Assembly (NCBI GenBank): GCA_900170005.1
Contig: LT827128.1
Coordinates: forward strand, 124,001 to 188,000
DNA from: Gordonibacter massiliensis (ex Traore et al. 2017)
Lineage (GTDB): Bacteria; Actinomycetota; Coriobacteriia; Coriobacteriales; Eggerthellaceae
Direction of reading: 5' to 3'
DNA length: 64,000 bases
The position numbers were made by a program, and so were the translations under genes. How positions within the stretch are numbered: position 1 is the first letter of the stretch; the number at the start of each line of letters is the position of its first letter. Below are positions 16,935 through 25,485 of the stretch, in pieces. The notes beneath the pieces were generated by a model. The model ran no database searches, was not told the DNA's origin, and saw only the letters and a program-made list of their open reading frames with translations.

Positions 16935-19211
16935 TTAGGTGCGTGCCCCCTTGCCGTCCAGCAGCGGCGTGAGCTCGCCGTGGGCGAGGATGGTGATCTT
17001 GCGGGTGGCTCGCGAGACGGTGGTGTACAGGCGGCGGCGCGCGAGCGGGTCATCGGGGAAGGTGCGCGCGCTGGCGTCGGGCACGATCACCTGGTCGAAT
17101 TCCAAGCCTTTCGCCAGTTTGAGCGTGATAAGCACCACGCCTCCGTCCGGCAGCTCGTCGTGCTCGCCGACGAGCGCGGGCGCCGTGTCGCCCAGCAGCG
17201 TTTGCAGGCGGCGGGCCTCGTGCTTCCACGGCACGATGACGGCCGTGAGCCCCTCCTCGCCGCGCGCCTGCTCGACGGCGCGGCGCAGCTCGGCGACGTA
17301 GCGGGCCTCGTCGGGGCACGCGATGATGGTCGGCGCCGTGTCGGCGCGCTGGATGGACGAGATGCGCAGCCCCTCCTCGCGATCGAGCAGGCTCGCGAAC
17401 AGCGCGGTGATTTCGGGGGTGGAGCGGTAGCTCGTCATGAGGTGGCATTCCTCCACGGGGCCGCGCGCGGCCGAGAACACGGCGCGCACGTCGTAGAACG
17501 ACGCCGTGTCCGGCGCGATGGCCTGGTTCGGGTCGCCCAGCAGCAGGAAGTGCGCGCGCCTGAAGTAGCGCGCCAGCACGGCGAGCTGCGCGGCGGTATA
17601 GTCCTGCACCTCGTCGACCATCACGTACTTCGCGTTCGGGTTGCCCAGGCCCGTGAGCGCCATCTTGAGGTAGAGCCATTCGAGGGGCGCGAGGCCGGGC
17701 GCGTTCAGCAGGCGCATGCCTATGCGGTCGATGCGCAGCCAGTCGTCGCGCTCGACGGCACGGTAGGCGTCCGCGTAGCGGTCGTTCAGGAAGCGCAGGG
17801 CCAGGGCGCGCTCCTCCTGCTCGTCGGCCGGGGCGATGAGCTCGTGGAATATCCGCAGCTGCTCGTCCGTGCTCAGGGCCGAGAGTTCGTCGAGCACCTC
17901 GTCGGTGGCCGCCATCTGCTTGAGGCGGGTTTCCAGGCGCGCGTGCAGCTCCTCGCGCATGAGCGTGACGCGGTGCGGGCCGGCCGGGATGCGGCCGAAC
18001 TTCGCCGCGACCTTGCGCACCTGGTCGGCGGAGACGAGCCGGGTGTCGGCGCAGCGGATGTCCTTGAAGTCGTTGGCGTCGAACTCGAACGAGGCGACGG
18101 CTTCGTCTATGCGCGCCAGGGCCTCGAGGGGCACGCCCACGTCCCCGCTGCCGCGGTCGGGCGGCAGCAGCCCTTTCGCGAACTCGTCCCAGGTGAGGGT
18201 TTCGGGGTTGCGCTCGCCCAGGTCGGGCAGCACGTTGTCTATGTAGTGGCGGAACACCGGGTTCGGCGTGACGAGGAACACCTCGGAGGGGTCGAGGCTG
18301 CCGCGGTTCTGGTAGAACAGGTAGGCTATGCGCTGCAGCAGCACGCTGGTCTTGCCGCTGCCGGCGATGCCGCTCACCAGCAGCACGGGCACATCCTCGT
18401 GGCGCACGACCAGGTTCTGCTCCTTTTGGATGGTGGCCGTGATGGCCTGCATCTGCGCCGTGCGCCGCTTGGAGAGCGACGCGAGCAAGAGCGAGTCCTG
18501 GATGGCGACGCTCGTGTCGAAGTAGGCGCGCAGGCGGTCCTCCTCGATGTCGAACTGGCGGCGCAGCTTGAGGTCGGCCGTGATGGTGCGCCCGTCGGCT
18601 TGGTAGGACGTGCGGCCGTTGTCCTGGTTGTAGTAGGTCTCCGCAACGGGGGAGCGCCAGTCAACCACGAGCCGGCGGTAGTTCTCGTCGGAGATGCCGG
18701 CGTTGCCGATGTAGAGTTCTTTCGGCTCCTGGTCGGGCTTGAACTGCAGGACCACCTTCGCGAAATACGGCTGCTTCAGCAGCAGTTGGACCTTGGCGAG
18801 CTCCTCGGCGTTGGCGTCCTGCGCCAGGTTGTAGCCGTCGATCACCCGGTTCATGGCCGCGAAGTCTGCGTAGGTTTCCATGGCGTCGGCGTAGGTGGCC
18901 AGGTTGGGCGCCAGCTCCTCCGCCATGGCCTTCTTGTCGGCCGCCGCCTCTTGGCGCGCCTTCTCCATCTGCCGCACGAGGTTGCGCCCGATGGCTTGGA
19001 GCGTGCCGTAGGTTTCGGAGAGGTGGCGCTGCTCTGCGGCGAAGATCGGGTCGTCGGTCTGGTCGGAGGGACTTTCGCTTGGGGGCGCTGCGCTGGTGCT
19101 GGCGTTAGCGCCAGCGTTCTCGCCGGGTGCTTGGGCCGGGCTGTTCGGCGGCGGGCACGCCGCCTGACCTGCCGACGGCTTTTCGGGCGTTTGTTTCGGG
19201 TCGATCTGCAA
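16935..19211 (-). CDS. helD: HelD-like UvrD-family ATPase (RNA polymerase recycling)
   Basis: 758 aa superfamily 1 ATPase. The N-terminus is low-complexity Pro/Ala-rich, then a charged helical coiled coil (about residues 55-130) as in HelD, which inserts into RNA polymerase channels. Walker A is GIAGSGKTSVLLQR (about residue 280), Walker B region YVMVDEVQDYTAAQL, and motif VI region LYTTVSRATRKI. The HelD-typical YIGNAGI and VVDWRSPVAETYY are present. HelD proteins detach and recycle stalled RNA polymerase and can give rifamycin tolerance (family knowledge). Start TTG 19211 with GGAG upstream. Confidence 0.85.
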   Translation of the reverse strand: MQIDPKQTPEKPSAGQAACPPPNSPAQAPGENAGANASTSAAPPSESPSDQTDDPIFAAEQRHLSETYGTLQAIGRNLVRQMEKARQEAAADKKAMAEELAPNLATYADAMETYADFAAMNRVIDGYNLAQDANAEELAKVQLLLKQPYFAKVVLQFKPDQEPKELYIGNAGISDENYRRLVVDWRSPVAETYYNQDNGRTSYQADGRTITADLKLRRQFDIEEDRLRAYFDTSVAIQDSLLLASLSKRRTAQMQAITATIQKEQNLVVRHEDVPVLLVSGIAGSGKTSVLLQRIAYLFYQNRGSLDPSEVFLVTPNPVFRHYIDNVLPDLGERNPETLTWDEFAKGLLPPDRGSGDVGVPLEALARIDEAVASFEFDANDFKDIRCADTRLVSADQVRKVAAKFGRIPAGPHRVTLMREELHARLETRLKQMAATDEVLDELSALSTDEQLRIFHELIAPADEQEERALALRFLNDRYADAYRAVERDDWLRIDRIGMRLLNAPGLAPLEWLYLKMALTGLGNPNAKYVMVDEVQDYTAAQLAVLARYFRRAHFLLLGDPNQAIAPDTASFYDVRAVFSAARGPVEECHLMTSYRSTPEITALFASLLDREEGLRISSIQRADTAPTIIACPDEARYVAELRRAVEQARGEEGLTAVIVPWKHEARRLQTLLGDTAPALVGEHDELPDGGVVLITLKLAKGLEFDQVIVPDASARTFPDDPLARRRLYTTVSRATRKITILAHGELTPLLDGKGART

Positions 19212-19344
19212 AGGTTCTCCTCGGGTTCTCCGTCGTGCGTCGCGTCAAAGATATCGCTGTGCATTGTATCGGATTCTCGCACGGGAGTGTGCAAGGCGAA
19301 CCCGATTGAAGCGTTCGCGCGATGCGACGGCGCCGAAGGCCGCC

Positions 19345-19600
19345 CTCAGCTTGTCATCCTGACCGCAGCGTGCAGCCTTGCGGTGCCCCTCGCCATCCCG
19401 AGCGGAGGCCGAAAGCCGATCTACTCCGCCGTTCCCGGTGGAGCGCCAAAGGTCGATTTACCCTGTCACCTGAGCGGAAGCAGAAGGTCGGTCTACTCTG
19501 TCGTTCTGGGTGGGGCGTCAAAGGTCGGGCCCCTTTTGTCATCCTGAGCGGAGCGCCGAAGGCGCGGAGTCGAAGGATCTTCGGCGTCAAGGAAGCTCGA
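19345..19600. repeat. Degenerate tandem copies of the dispersed host repeat
   Basis: Several imperfect units follow each other: GTCATCCTGACCGCAG (19353), CATCCCGAGCGGAGGC (19393), TGTCACCTGAGCGGAAGC (19465) and a full TTGTCATCCTGAGCGGAGCG with CGCGGAGTCGAAGGATCTTCG (19538-19583). Spacers such as GGTCGATTTACC and GGTCGGTCTACTC also resemble each other. No gene lies in 19212-19767. Confidence 0.65.
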
Positions 19601-19767
19601 CGGTTCGTGGCCTGTCGGATTCTTCGCTTGCCCAATTCGACGGAAAGTCGATCAGTAGGTTGGCTTGCGTTCAACTGTCCCGTTTACGGTACAGCTAGAA
19701 ATTCTTTCCATGGCATACTGCCCAGTAAGAGAAGAAGAGGGCATCGTTTGGAGGGAAGGTGGTCGGA

Positions 19768-20016
19768 ATGGAGAACGCGCGCAGTCCGCTGATCGAGAAG
19801 CTGCACGAGGATCGGATCGATATGGCCAGGTACCGGGAATGGAAGCGGGGCGAGGACGGAAGGACGCTCGAGGCGATCGGGGCGAAAGGCGAGGTGGTCG
19901 TCGACTTGCTGGCCGCCTACGACGCTCGGCACGCGGCGCTGGTTCGCTTCATGGAGTCCGGGCATTGCCGCGACGCCTCAGTCGCTCGGGGTTCCTGTCC
20001 GCCGCTGCGACGCTGA
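19768..20016 (+). CDS. Small hypothetical protein
   Basis: 82 aa, starting MENARSPLIEKLHEDR, with a purine-rich GGAGGGAAGGTGG upstream. The first 70 residues are a charged helical protein with normal codon use; the end (SVARGSCPPLRR) is less convincing. No family recognised. It precedes the ADP-ribosylglycohydrolase gene and may be co-transcribed with it. Confidence 0.45.
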   Translation: MENARSPLIEKLHEDRIDMARYREWKRGEDGRTLEAIGAKGEVVVDLLAAYDARHAALVRFMESGHCRDASVARGSCPPLRR

Positions 20017-20094
20017 ACGGGTCCAGCCGAACTTCGCTATACTTCTCGCGAAGGCAGGCGCGGGTTTGCTCGCGCGGTGGAGCGGAGGCGGCGG

Positions 20095-20919
20095 ATGGCG
20101 GGAACGTTGCGGGATGCGGTGTACGGTGCGGCGGTGGGCGACGCTTTGGGCGTGCCCTACGAGTTTCGGCGACGCGGCGAGTTCGCATGTACGGGCATGG
20201 TGGGCGGCGGTGCGCACGATCAGTTGGCGGGCACGTGGTCGGACGATACGTCGCTTCTGCTGGCGACCTGCGACAGCCTGCGCGAGTGCGATGGGAAGGT
20301 GCGTGTGGACGACCTGCGGCGGCGCTTCTGCGACTGGATGCGCGACGGACGCTACACGCCCGACGGCTTCTGCTTCGGCATCGGCAACGCCACGGCCAAG
20401 GCGCTTGCCGAGGGGAAGGGATGCGTCGACGTGAGAAGCAACGGCAACGGGTCGCTCATGCGCATCGCGCCGCTGGCGTTCGCGGATGCGAGCGACCGCG
20501 ACGTCGCCGAGGCGTCGGCCGTAACGCACGCCCATCGCGTGTCCGTGGACGCGTGCGTGTCGTTCGTGCATGTCGCGCGCGACCTCGCCGCCGGCGTGCC
20601 CGCACGCGAGGCCGTGGAGCGCAACGCGCCTGAGGGCGAGGAGTTCTCGCGCGTGGGTCGCGCGGGCGAGCTGCGGCGCTGCGAGGTGGAATCGAGCGGG
20701 TACGTGGTGCACACGCTGGAGGCGTCGCTGTGGTGCCTGCTGAACACGGACGATTACGCCGCCTGCGTGCTGATGGCCGTCAACCTGGGCGACGACAGCG
20801 ACACGACCGCCTGCGTGGCCGGCGCCTTGGCGGGCATCGTCTACGGCGCGGAGTCGATTCCTCAAGAGTGGCTCGCAACCCTCCGCAGGAAGGACCTGAT
20901 CGAGGCGTGCTTGTTCTGA
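20095..20919 (+). CDS. ADP-ribosylglycohydrolase (DraG/ARH family)
   Basis: 274 aa all-alpha binuclear Mg hydrolase that removes ADP-ribose from proteins or small molecules. Metal-binding motifs: WSDDTS (about residue 49) and the C-terminal GDDSDTT. Other family stretches: GAAVGDALGVPYEF near the N-terminus and GNGSLMRIAP. ATG 20095 was chosen because MAGTLRDAVYGAAVGDALG aligns with family starts and has GGAGGCGG upstream; ATG 20077 is the alternative. No partner ADP-ribosyltransferase is recognised next to it. Confidence 0.88.
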   Translation: MAGTLRDAVYGAAVGDALGVPYEFRRRGEFACTGMVGGGAHDQLAGTWSDDTSLLLATCDSLRECDGKVRVDDLRRRFCDWMRDGRYTPDGFCFGIGNATAKALAEGKGCVDVRSNGNGSLMRIAPLAFADASDRDVAEASAVTHAHRVSVDACVSFVHVARDLAAGVPAREAVERNAPEGEEFSRVGRAGELRRCEVESSGYVVHTLEASLWCLLNTDDYAACVLMAVNLGDDSDTTACVAGALAGIVYGAESIPQEWLATLRRKDLIEACLF

Positions 20920-21060
20920 CGTGAGAAAATTTTCGCCGAGCTTGCGTTCGCCGCAGGTATTCATGACTTCCGGAACGGGAGCGAAGTTTCGTCCACGCGT
21001 GTGTTTGGAAGGAATGTGTCAAAACACCGTGCAACTCGTGTCTTGGTGGTCGTTTCGTAG

Positions 21061-21132
21061 GGGCGGGGCTTGCCCCGCCCGCTCGACCTGGGAATACGCA
21101 CCTGATTGAATGGGCGGGCCAAGCCCCGCCTC
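21061..21132. repeat. Paired GC-rich hairpins
   Basis: GGGCGGGGC-TT-GCCCCGCCC (21061-21080) and GGGCGGGCCAAGCCCCGCC (about 21112-21131) are two similar hairpins 30 bases apart in the 20920-21242 gap. No T-run follows, so these are better seen as a REP-like pair than as terminators. Nothing else was recognised in the gap. Confidence 0.55.
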
Positions 21133-21242
21133 TGCGAAGGACGTTCTGGCGGGGTTTTCGATGCAGCCCCTTCAGCTTATAAGGGTGCAGCCATACGACA
21201 AGCCCTTGCTACCAGCGATATGCAGAAACCAATCGCGTGAGC

Positions 21243-21377
21243 TTATCCCCGTTTCGAGCCCTGCCGGCTGATACCGCCCTTGTGACCCGACGCCTTGTTC
21301 GGGCCCTTGTCGGCGCGCGGAATGCGGTTGGGCTTAGGCGGCAAGGGACGTTCGGCTGCGATCGGCCTCTTACCCAT
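21243..21377 (-). CDS. Possible small basic protein
   Basis: 44 aa, very basic (MGKRPIAAERPLPP to SRQGSKRG), 5 bases downstream of the deformylase-like gene on the same strand. There is no clear ribosome site beyond coupling to the stop of the upstream gene. It may be a non-coding tail. No homology recognised. Confidence 0.25.
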   Translation of the reverse strand: MGKRPIAAERPLPPKPNRIPRADKGPNKASGHKGGISRQGSKRG

Positions 21378-21382
21378 TAGGT

Positions 21383-21802
21383 TTAGACCAACTTGCCCTT
21401 GCAGTGGTCGATGCCGTGTTGGATGATCTGCGCCGTCCATCCGGTGAAGTCCTTCTTGCGGGCAACGAGCTCGCCGTCGACCAGCTCGTCGTAGGCGATC
21501 TTGACGCGGTCATATCGCGTCACCTTGGATTCGGCCTCTAACGAAAGGCACCCCTCGACCGCCTTGAACGCCCCCAGCGCCTGCAAAAGCCGCGGGTTGT
21601 ACATAACGTGCGGCTGATCGTCGTCGTCCAGGTAAGCGATGATGCAGGTCGTTGAGCCGATCTGGTTAGCTGCCAAGCAAGCGGCCCCCTCCATCGACGT
21701 CAACGTCTCCACAAGGTCATCTGCCACCTGCGCGTCATCAGCCGTGGCAGGGGCGCACGCCTGCGAGAGGATGGCCTCGTCTTTTATAAGTTCTTTGATC
21801 AC
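21383..21802 (-). CDS. Peptide deformylase-like protein lacking catalytic Glu
   Basis: 139 aa deformylase paralogue. Motif 1 CLAANQIG is better preserved than in the 6139-6549 copy, and motif 2 EGCLS keeps the Cys ligand. Motif 3 reads QHGIDH instead of HExDH: the two His ligands remain but the general-base Glu is Gly. By family knowledge this should cripple deformylation, so it may bind formyl peptides or metal without turnover, or act differently (inference). Start GTG 21802 with AAGGGGAAC upstream. Confidence 0.82.
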   Translation of the reverse strand: MIKELIKDEAILSQACAPATADDAQVADDLVETLTSMEGAACLAANQIGSTTCIIAYLDDDDQPHVMYNPRLLQALGAFKAVEGCLSLEAESKVTRYDRVKIAYDELVDGELVARKKDFTGWTAQIIQHGIDHCKGKLV

Positions 21803-21918
21803 GATGTTCCCCTTAGGAATAGGTTTCTTTCCATGACGTCGTCCCTTTGGGAGTCGCGTCGGTTTCGTTTGGCAAGAATTCTACCATGAAGGAACGCGAG
21901 GTCGGGCGTCAGGTCTTG

Positions 21919-21943
21919 GTCGCCCTCGGTTACCGAGGGCGAC
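21919..21943. repeat. Perfect hairpin GTCGCCCTCGG-TTA-CCGAGGGCGAC
   Basis: An 11-bp perfect inverted repeat with a 3-base loop in the gap between the divergent deformylase-like and Fic genes (21803-22076). No T-run follows. The rest of the gap shows only a TATAGT -10-like box at 22058-22063. Confidence 0.5.
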
Positions 21944-22076
21944 GGATACTGCGGGGCCAGCTCGTTCTACATGATGGGGCGAACCATCGCGTATCTCTTC
22001 GTGTGACGAGTTCCCGCCGTTTGGAGAGGGTGGGCATCTTTCTGTGCACTCTCTTGGTATAGTGTGTGCGAACGTG

Positions 22077-22778
22077 ATGGAGAGGAGGCGTGCGTCGTGG
22101 ATCCAATCGCTTTTCATGCGGGGTAACAGGGAGTATTTCGAGGATTTCTTGACGAGGAGCACCTATCACTCGAATGCTATCGAGGGCAGCACGCTTTCGT
22201 ATGCTGAAACCTACGCGATTCTTTGGAACGACAACTCGCTGGAGGTGACGGCGACTGCGCGAGAGCTGTACGAGGTTATCAACCATAAATGCGCGTTGGA
22301 TGCGGCTCTCAGGGACGTGCGGGCTCCTTTGAGCGAGCGGCTTGTCAAAGAGATCGCTCAAACCATCAACAAGAACATCAACGAGATAGGCGGCTATCGG
22401 ACGGTTTCGGTGCTCATCCGAGGGACCGAGCATATTCCTCCGAAGCCGTATCAGGTGAACCAGCTCATGATACGGCTGGTGTACGAGTACAACCGCGACG
22501 AAGAAGCCGATCCGTTCAAGCGTGAAGCGCGCTTCCATGTGCGATTCGAGCGCATCCACCCCTTCGAGGACGGCAACGGCCGCACAGGCAGAATACTCAT
22601 CAATCGCGGGTTGCTGCGAGCGGGCCTCGCTCCCATCGTGGTGCCGTTCGAGCGCCGCGCCGAATATCTTGCGATGCTCGCGAACGGCGATGCGGACGGC
22701 CTCGCCGACATGCTCCGGTCGCTCTCTCGCACCGAGGAAGAGCGCATCGCGGCGTTCGCCGAGGTGGCTCGGGGGTAG
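22077..22778 (+). CDS. Fic/DOC family protein (class II, self-inhibited)
   Basis: About 233 aa. The active-site loop HPFEDGNGRTGR matches the Fic consensus, so AMP transfer (or a related nucleotidyl transfer) from ATP onto a protein hydroxyl is expected. The N-terminal TYHSNAIEGSTLS contains the inhibitory S/T-x3-E-G/N motif of class II Fic proteins. The start is uncertain. ATG 22077 has no ribosome site, whereas GAGGAGG (22081-22087) is ideally placed for a GTG at 22096 in another frame. That frame encodes DPIAFHAG, then stops after a GGGG run where the Fic frame continues NREYFEDF. A one-base indel in the N-terminus is therefore likely. Confidence 0.82.
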   Translation: MERRRASWIQSLFMRGNREYFEDFLTRSTYHSNAIEGSTLSYAETYAILWNDNSLEVTATARELYEVINHKCALDAALRDVRAPLSERLVKEIAQTINKNINEIGGYRTVSVLIRGTEHIPPKPYQVNQLMIRLVYEYNRDEEADPFKREARFHVRFERIHPFEDGNGRTGRILINRGLLRAGLAPIVVPFERRAEYLAMLANGDADGLADMLRSLSRTEEERIAAFAEVARG

Positions 22779-22866
22779 GGGCTGCAGAGACTCTAGCGCG
22801 GAGTTCTTCGAGCACGCGCTTGCACTCGCGATGCCTTTCGACGCATTGCAGAACTTCCAATTCCGG

Positions 22867-23301
22867 TCACCAATAGCGGTTGTTTCTTTCTTCGAGCTCC
22901 AGAAGGGCCCGGTAGAGCTCCTTCTGAAGTTCTTCTTTCTTCAGGCTTTTGACATAGCGTTCGAGTTCTTTGAGGTGCTCTTGCTCCTGGCGTTCCGCTT
23001 CCTTTTCGGACTCTTCGACTTCGCGCATGAAAGCATCGACTTCGTCGGGGAACGCGGTAAAGCACAGGGCGACCATATGCTTGCAGATGACGCGCCGGTC
23101 TTTTGCGAACGGGCAGTCGCAGTGCGACTTCTTGGGATGATTCATGTTGATGACGGTGTGGTAGGGTTCGGCCGCCGAACCCTCGATGAAGCTTTCGTAA
23201 ATCCCATCGGCAACTTTTTCGTAAGAGTCGACCTTTCCCTGTTTGAAATAGTCGTAGCCTCGCCACACTGAGGCATTGCTTGCCGATGACCAAAAGCTCA
23301 T
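22867..23301 (-). CDS. SWIM zinc-finger protein
   Basis: 144 aa. A SWIM-type zinc motif CxCxnCxH is visible as HCDCPFAKDRRVICKH (about residues 60-75), and the C-terminal 60 residues are a Glu/Lys-rich coiled coil. SWIM domains bind nucleic acid or protein; no catalytic domain is attached here. ATG 23301 is well defined. 23302-23644, up to the methyltransferase gene, contains no recognisable gene. Confidence 0.8.
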   Translation of the reverse strand: MSFWSSASNASVWRGYDYFKQGKVDSYEKVADGIYESFIEGSAAEPYHTVINMNHPKKSHCDCPFAKDRRVICKHMVALCFTAFPDEVDAFMREVEESEKEAERQEQEHLKELERYVKSLKKEELQKELYRALLELEERNNRYW

Positions 23302-23644
23302 AGGATGGCTCCGTTCTCGGGTTACCGCTGTCGGTTGTTCGAGTGTACGCCAGACCGGAGAAAGCTTCCACTCTGGCGCGCGAATTAGATAAGCTCGCGT
23401 TAATCGATTCGTTTAACGAAGCTGTCAACGGCCAGGTCGTGCAGCTGCTTCGACAACATTGACTCGGAAATGATTCCGATACAGCGGCAATCTGGCCGAG
23501 CTTAATCCTGCGCGGATCTAGGAGATTGAACGCTGACGGGAAAGCGTCTGGTGGGCGTAGCGGAGCAACTGGTAGAATAAATAACTTACGCATAGGGCAG
23601 GGCCGGGCGCTTTGTGCGGCCATGTTTTTAACAGAAAGGTATGA

Positions 23645-24586
23645 GTGTTGACTGCTGGCAAAAAGCATAGCATACGCATGACGGCCGTAGACCTCTTCTC
23701 TGGCTGCGGTGGCATGTCGCTCGGCTTCGAGCAGGCAGGGTTTGACGTCCTCGCCGCCTTCGATAACTGGACTCCTGCTATTGAGGTTTATCGCAAAAAC
23801 TTCAATCATCCAGTCTATCAACAAGACTTGTCGGATGTGGAAGCGTCCGTTGCGCAAGTGAAGAAACTCGCACCGGCTGTCATATTTGGTGGTCCTCCAT
23901 GCCAGGATTTCTCAACTGCGGGTCATCAGGACGAGGACGGTGGAAGAGCGGTTCTTTCGGTTGCCTATGCAACCATAGTCTCGAAGGCTAGACCGCAATG
24001 GTTCGTGATGGAGAACGTGGCTACTATTAAGAACACTCAGTCGTTTAAAAGGGTCTGCAAGACATTCCGAGAGGCCGGCTACGGTATCACCTGCAAGGTT
24101 CTTAACGCAGCGTATTGCGGCGTTCCGCAGACGCGCAAACGCATGTTCATCATCGGAGGCCTCGGTGAGAAAGATGACTTCCTTGCCGAGATGCTCGATA
24201 TGGGCCTGGCTGACAAACCTATGACGATTCGTGACTATCTTGGCAACTCGCTAGGCATAGATCATTACTTTCGTGTACCCACCAACTATAGCCGTCGCGG
24301 CGTGTTCAGCATCGACGAACCGTCTATGACGATACGGGCGATTGACCGCCCAATTCCTCCTGGCTACAAGGGAAACCCAAAGGACTCAGCACCCGTGAGT
24401 GAGACAAGAATACTCACACCGAAAGAACGCAGCTACATCCAGACGTTTCCTGAAGAGTTCGAATTCTTTGGCGGAAAGTCAGATGTTAATACGATGATCG
24501 GCAATGCTGTTCCGGTCAATTTCGCAAAATTCGTCGCATCTGCGCTTAGGGCGTACATAGAGGCGAAGGGCGGTAAGAGGCAATGA
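23645..24586 (+). CDS. DNA (cytosine-5) methyltransferase, LlaJI-type M1
   Basis: 313 aa m5C methyltransferase. Motif I DLFSGCGGMSLGFEQAG, motif IV with the catalytic Cys GGPPCQDFS, motif VI MENVATI, motif VIII QTRKRMF, motif X IGNAVPVNFAKFV. The target-recognition region is short. Start GTG 23645 has AGAAAGG upstream; the ATG at 23681 is the alternative. The next methyltransferase overlaps by 4 bases (ATGA) and is a clear paralogue. Paired enzymes are used to methylate the two strands of an asymmetric recognition site, as in LlaJI. Codon use is less GC-biased than in flanking core genes. Confidence 0.93.
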   Translation: MLTAGKKHSIRMTAVDLFSGCGGMSLGFEQAGFDVLAAFDNWTPAIEVYRKNFNHPVYQQDLSDVEASVAQVKKLAPAVIFGGPPCQDFSTAGHQDEDGGRAVLSVAYATIVSKARPQWFVMENVATIKNTQSFKRVCKTFREAGYGITCKVLNAAYCGVPQTRKRMFIIGGLGEKDDFLAEMLDMGLADKPMTIRDYLGNSLGIDHYFRVPTNYSRRGVFSIDEPSMTIRAIDRPIPPGYKGNPKDSAPVSETRILTPKERSYIQTFPEEFEFFGGKSDVNTMIGNAVPVNFAKFVASALRAYIEAKGGKRQ

Positions 24587-25485
24587 AGGCGGTTGATATC
24601 TTTTCGGGTTGCGGTGGCATGTCGCTCGGTTTCGAACAAGCGGGGATCGAGGTGCTTGCGGCTTACGATAACTGGGAGCCCGCAGTCGAGATTTATCGTG
24701 CGAACTTCGATCACCCTGTATATCGGAAGGATCTTTGGGACGATGATGTGACCGATGCTATTAAGGAGCTTGCGCCCGATTTAATTATGGGGGGTCCTCC
24801 GTGTCAGGACTATTCCATCGCGGGGAAACGCGAGGAGGGTTATAGGGCCAATCTAACAACTCGCTTTGCGGAGATCGTTGTGGGTGTGCGCCCAGAGTGG
24901 CTTGTGTTCGAAAATGTCTACAATATCGAGCGTTTCGACACACTCCTGAAGATGAAAAAGATGCTCAACGATGCGGGATACGGTTTAACCTCGCAAGTGC
25001 TTGATGCCAGTCGATGTGGGGTTCCTCAGGCTAGAAAGCGTTTCATCTTGGTGGGCCATCTTGGTTCCGAGGACGGATTCTTCGATGAAGCGCTGATCGA
25101 GGGGATGTCCGAAAAGCAGATGACGGTTCGCGACTACCTTGGTAATAAGCTCGATACGCAGTACTACTATATGCATCCAAGGAGCTATGCGCGTCGCGGA
25201 GTCTTTTCGATCGATGAGCCCTCGGCAACAATTCGCGGCATCAATAGGCCGATACCGGACAACTACAAGAAACATCATGCCGACGCAGCGGCGATCAAAG
25301 ATGGCGTGCGCGCGCTTACGACTAAAGAGCGAAGCTATTTGCAGTCGTTTCCTGAGGAATTTAAGCTCTTTGGGCCGAAGAGTAGCGTGGAGCTTGCAAT
25401 TGGGAATGCCGTGCCACCTGCACTTGCGAAATATGTTGCGTCGCGGGTGCTCAAATTCGACGAATGCAATAAAAACAGGAGATGA
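24583..25485 (+). CDS. DNA (cytosine-5) methyltransferase, LlaJI-type M2
   Basis: 300 aa paralogue of the upstream enzyme. Motif I DIFSGCGGMSLGFEQAG, motif IV GGPPCQDYS, motif VI FENVYNI, motif VIII QARKRFI, motif X IGNAVPPALAKYV. The start overlaps the previous stop (ATGA) and its own stop overlaps the next gene. Expected to modify the strand of the site that M1 does not. Confidence 0.93.
   Translation: MKAVDIFSGCGGMSLGFEQAGIEVLAAYDNWEPAVEIYRANFDHPVYRKDLWDDDVTDAIKELAPDLIMGGPPCQDYSIAGKREEGYRANLTTRFAEIVVGVRPEWLVFENVYNIERFDTLLKMKKMLNDAGYGLTSQVLDASRCGVPQARKRFILVGHLGSEDGFFDEALIEGMSEKQMTVRDYLGNKLDTQYYYMHPRSYARRGVFSIDEPSATIRGINRPIPDNYKKHHADAAAIKDGVRALTTKERSYLQSFPEEFKLFGPKSSVELAIGNAVPPALAKYVASRVLKFDECNKNRR

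Noticed and set aside
21061-21132. GC hairpin pair as intrinsic terminators
   Set aside because: No T-run follows either hairpin on either strand.
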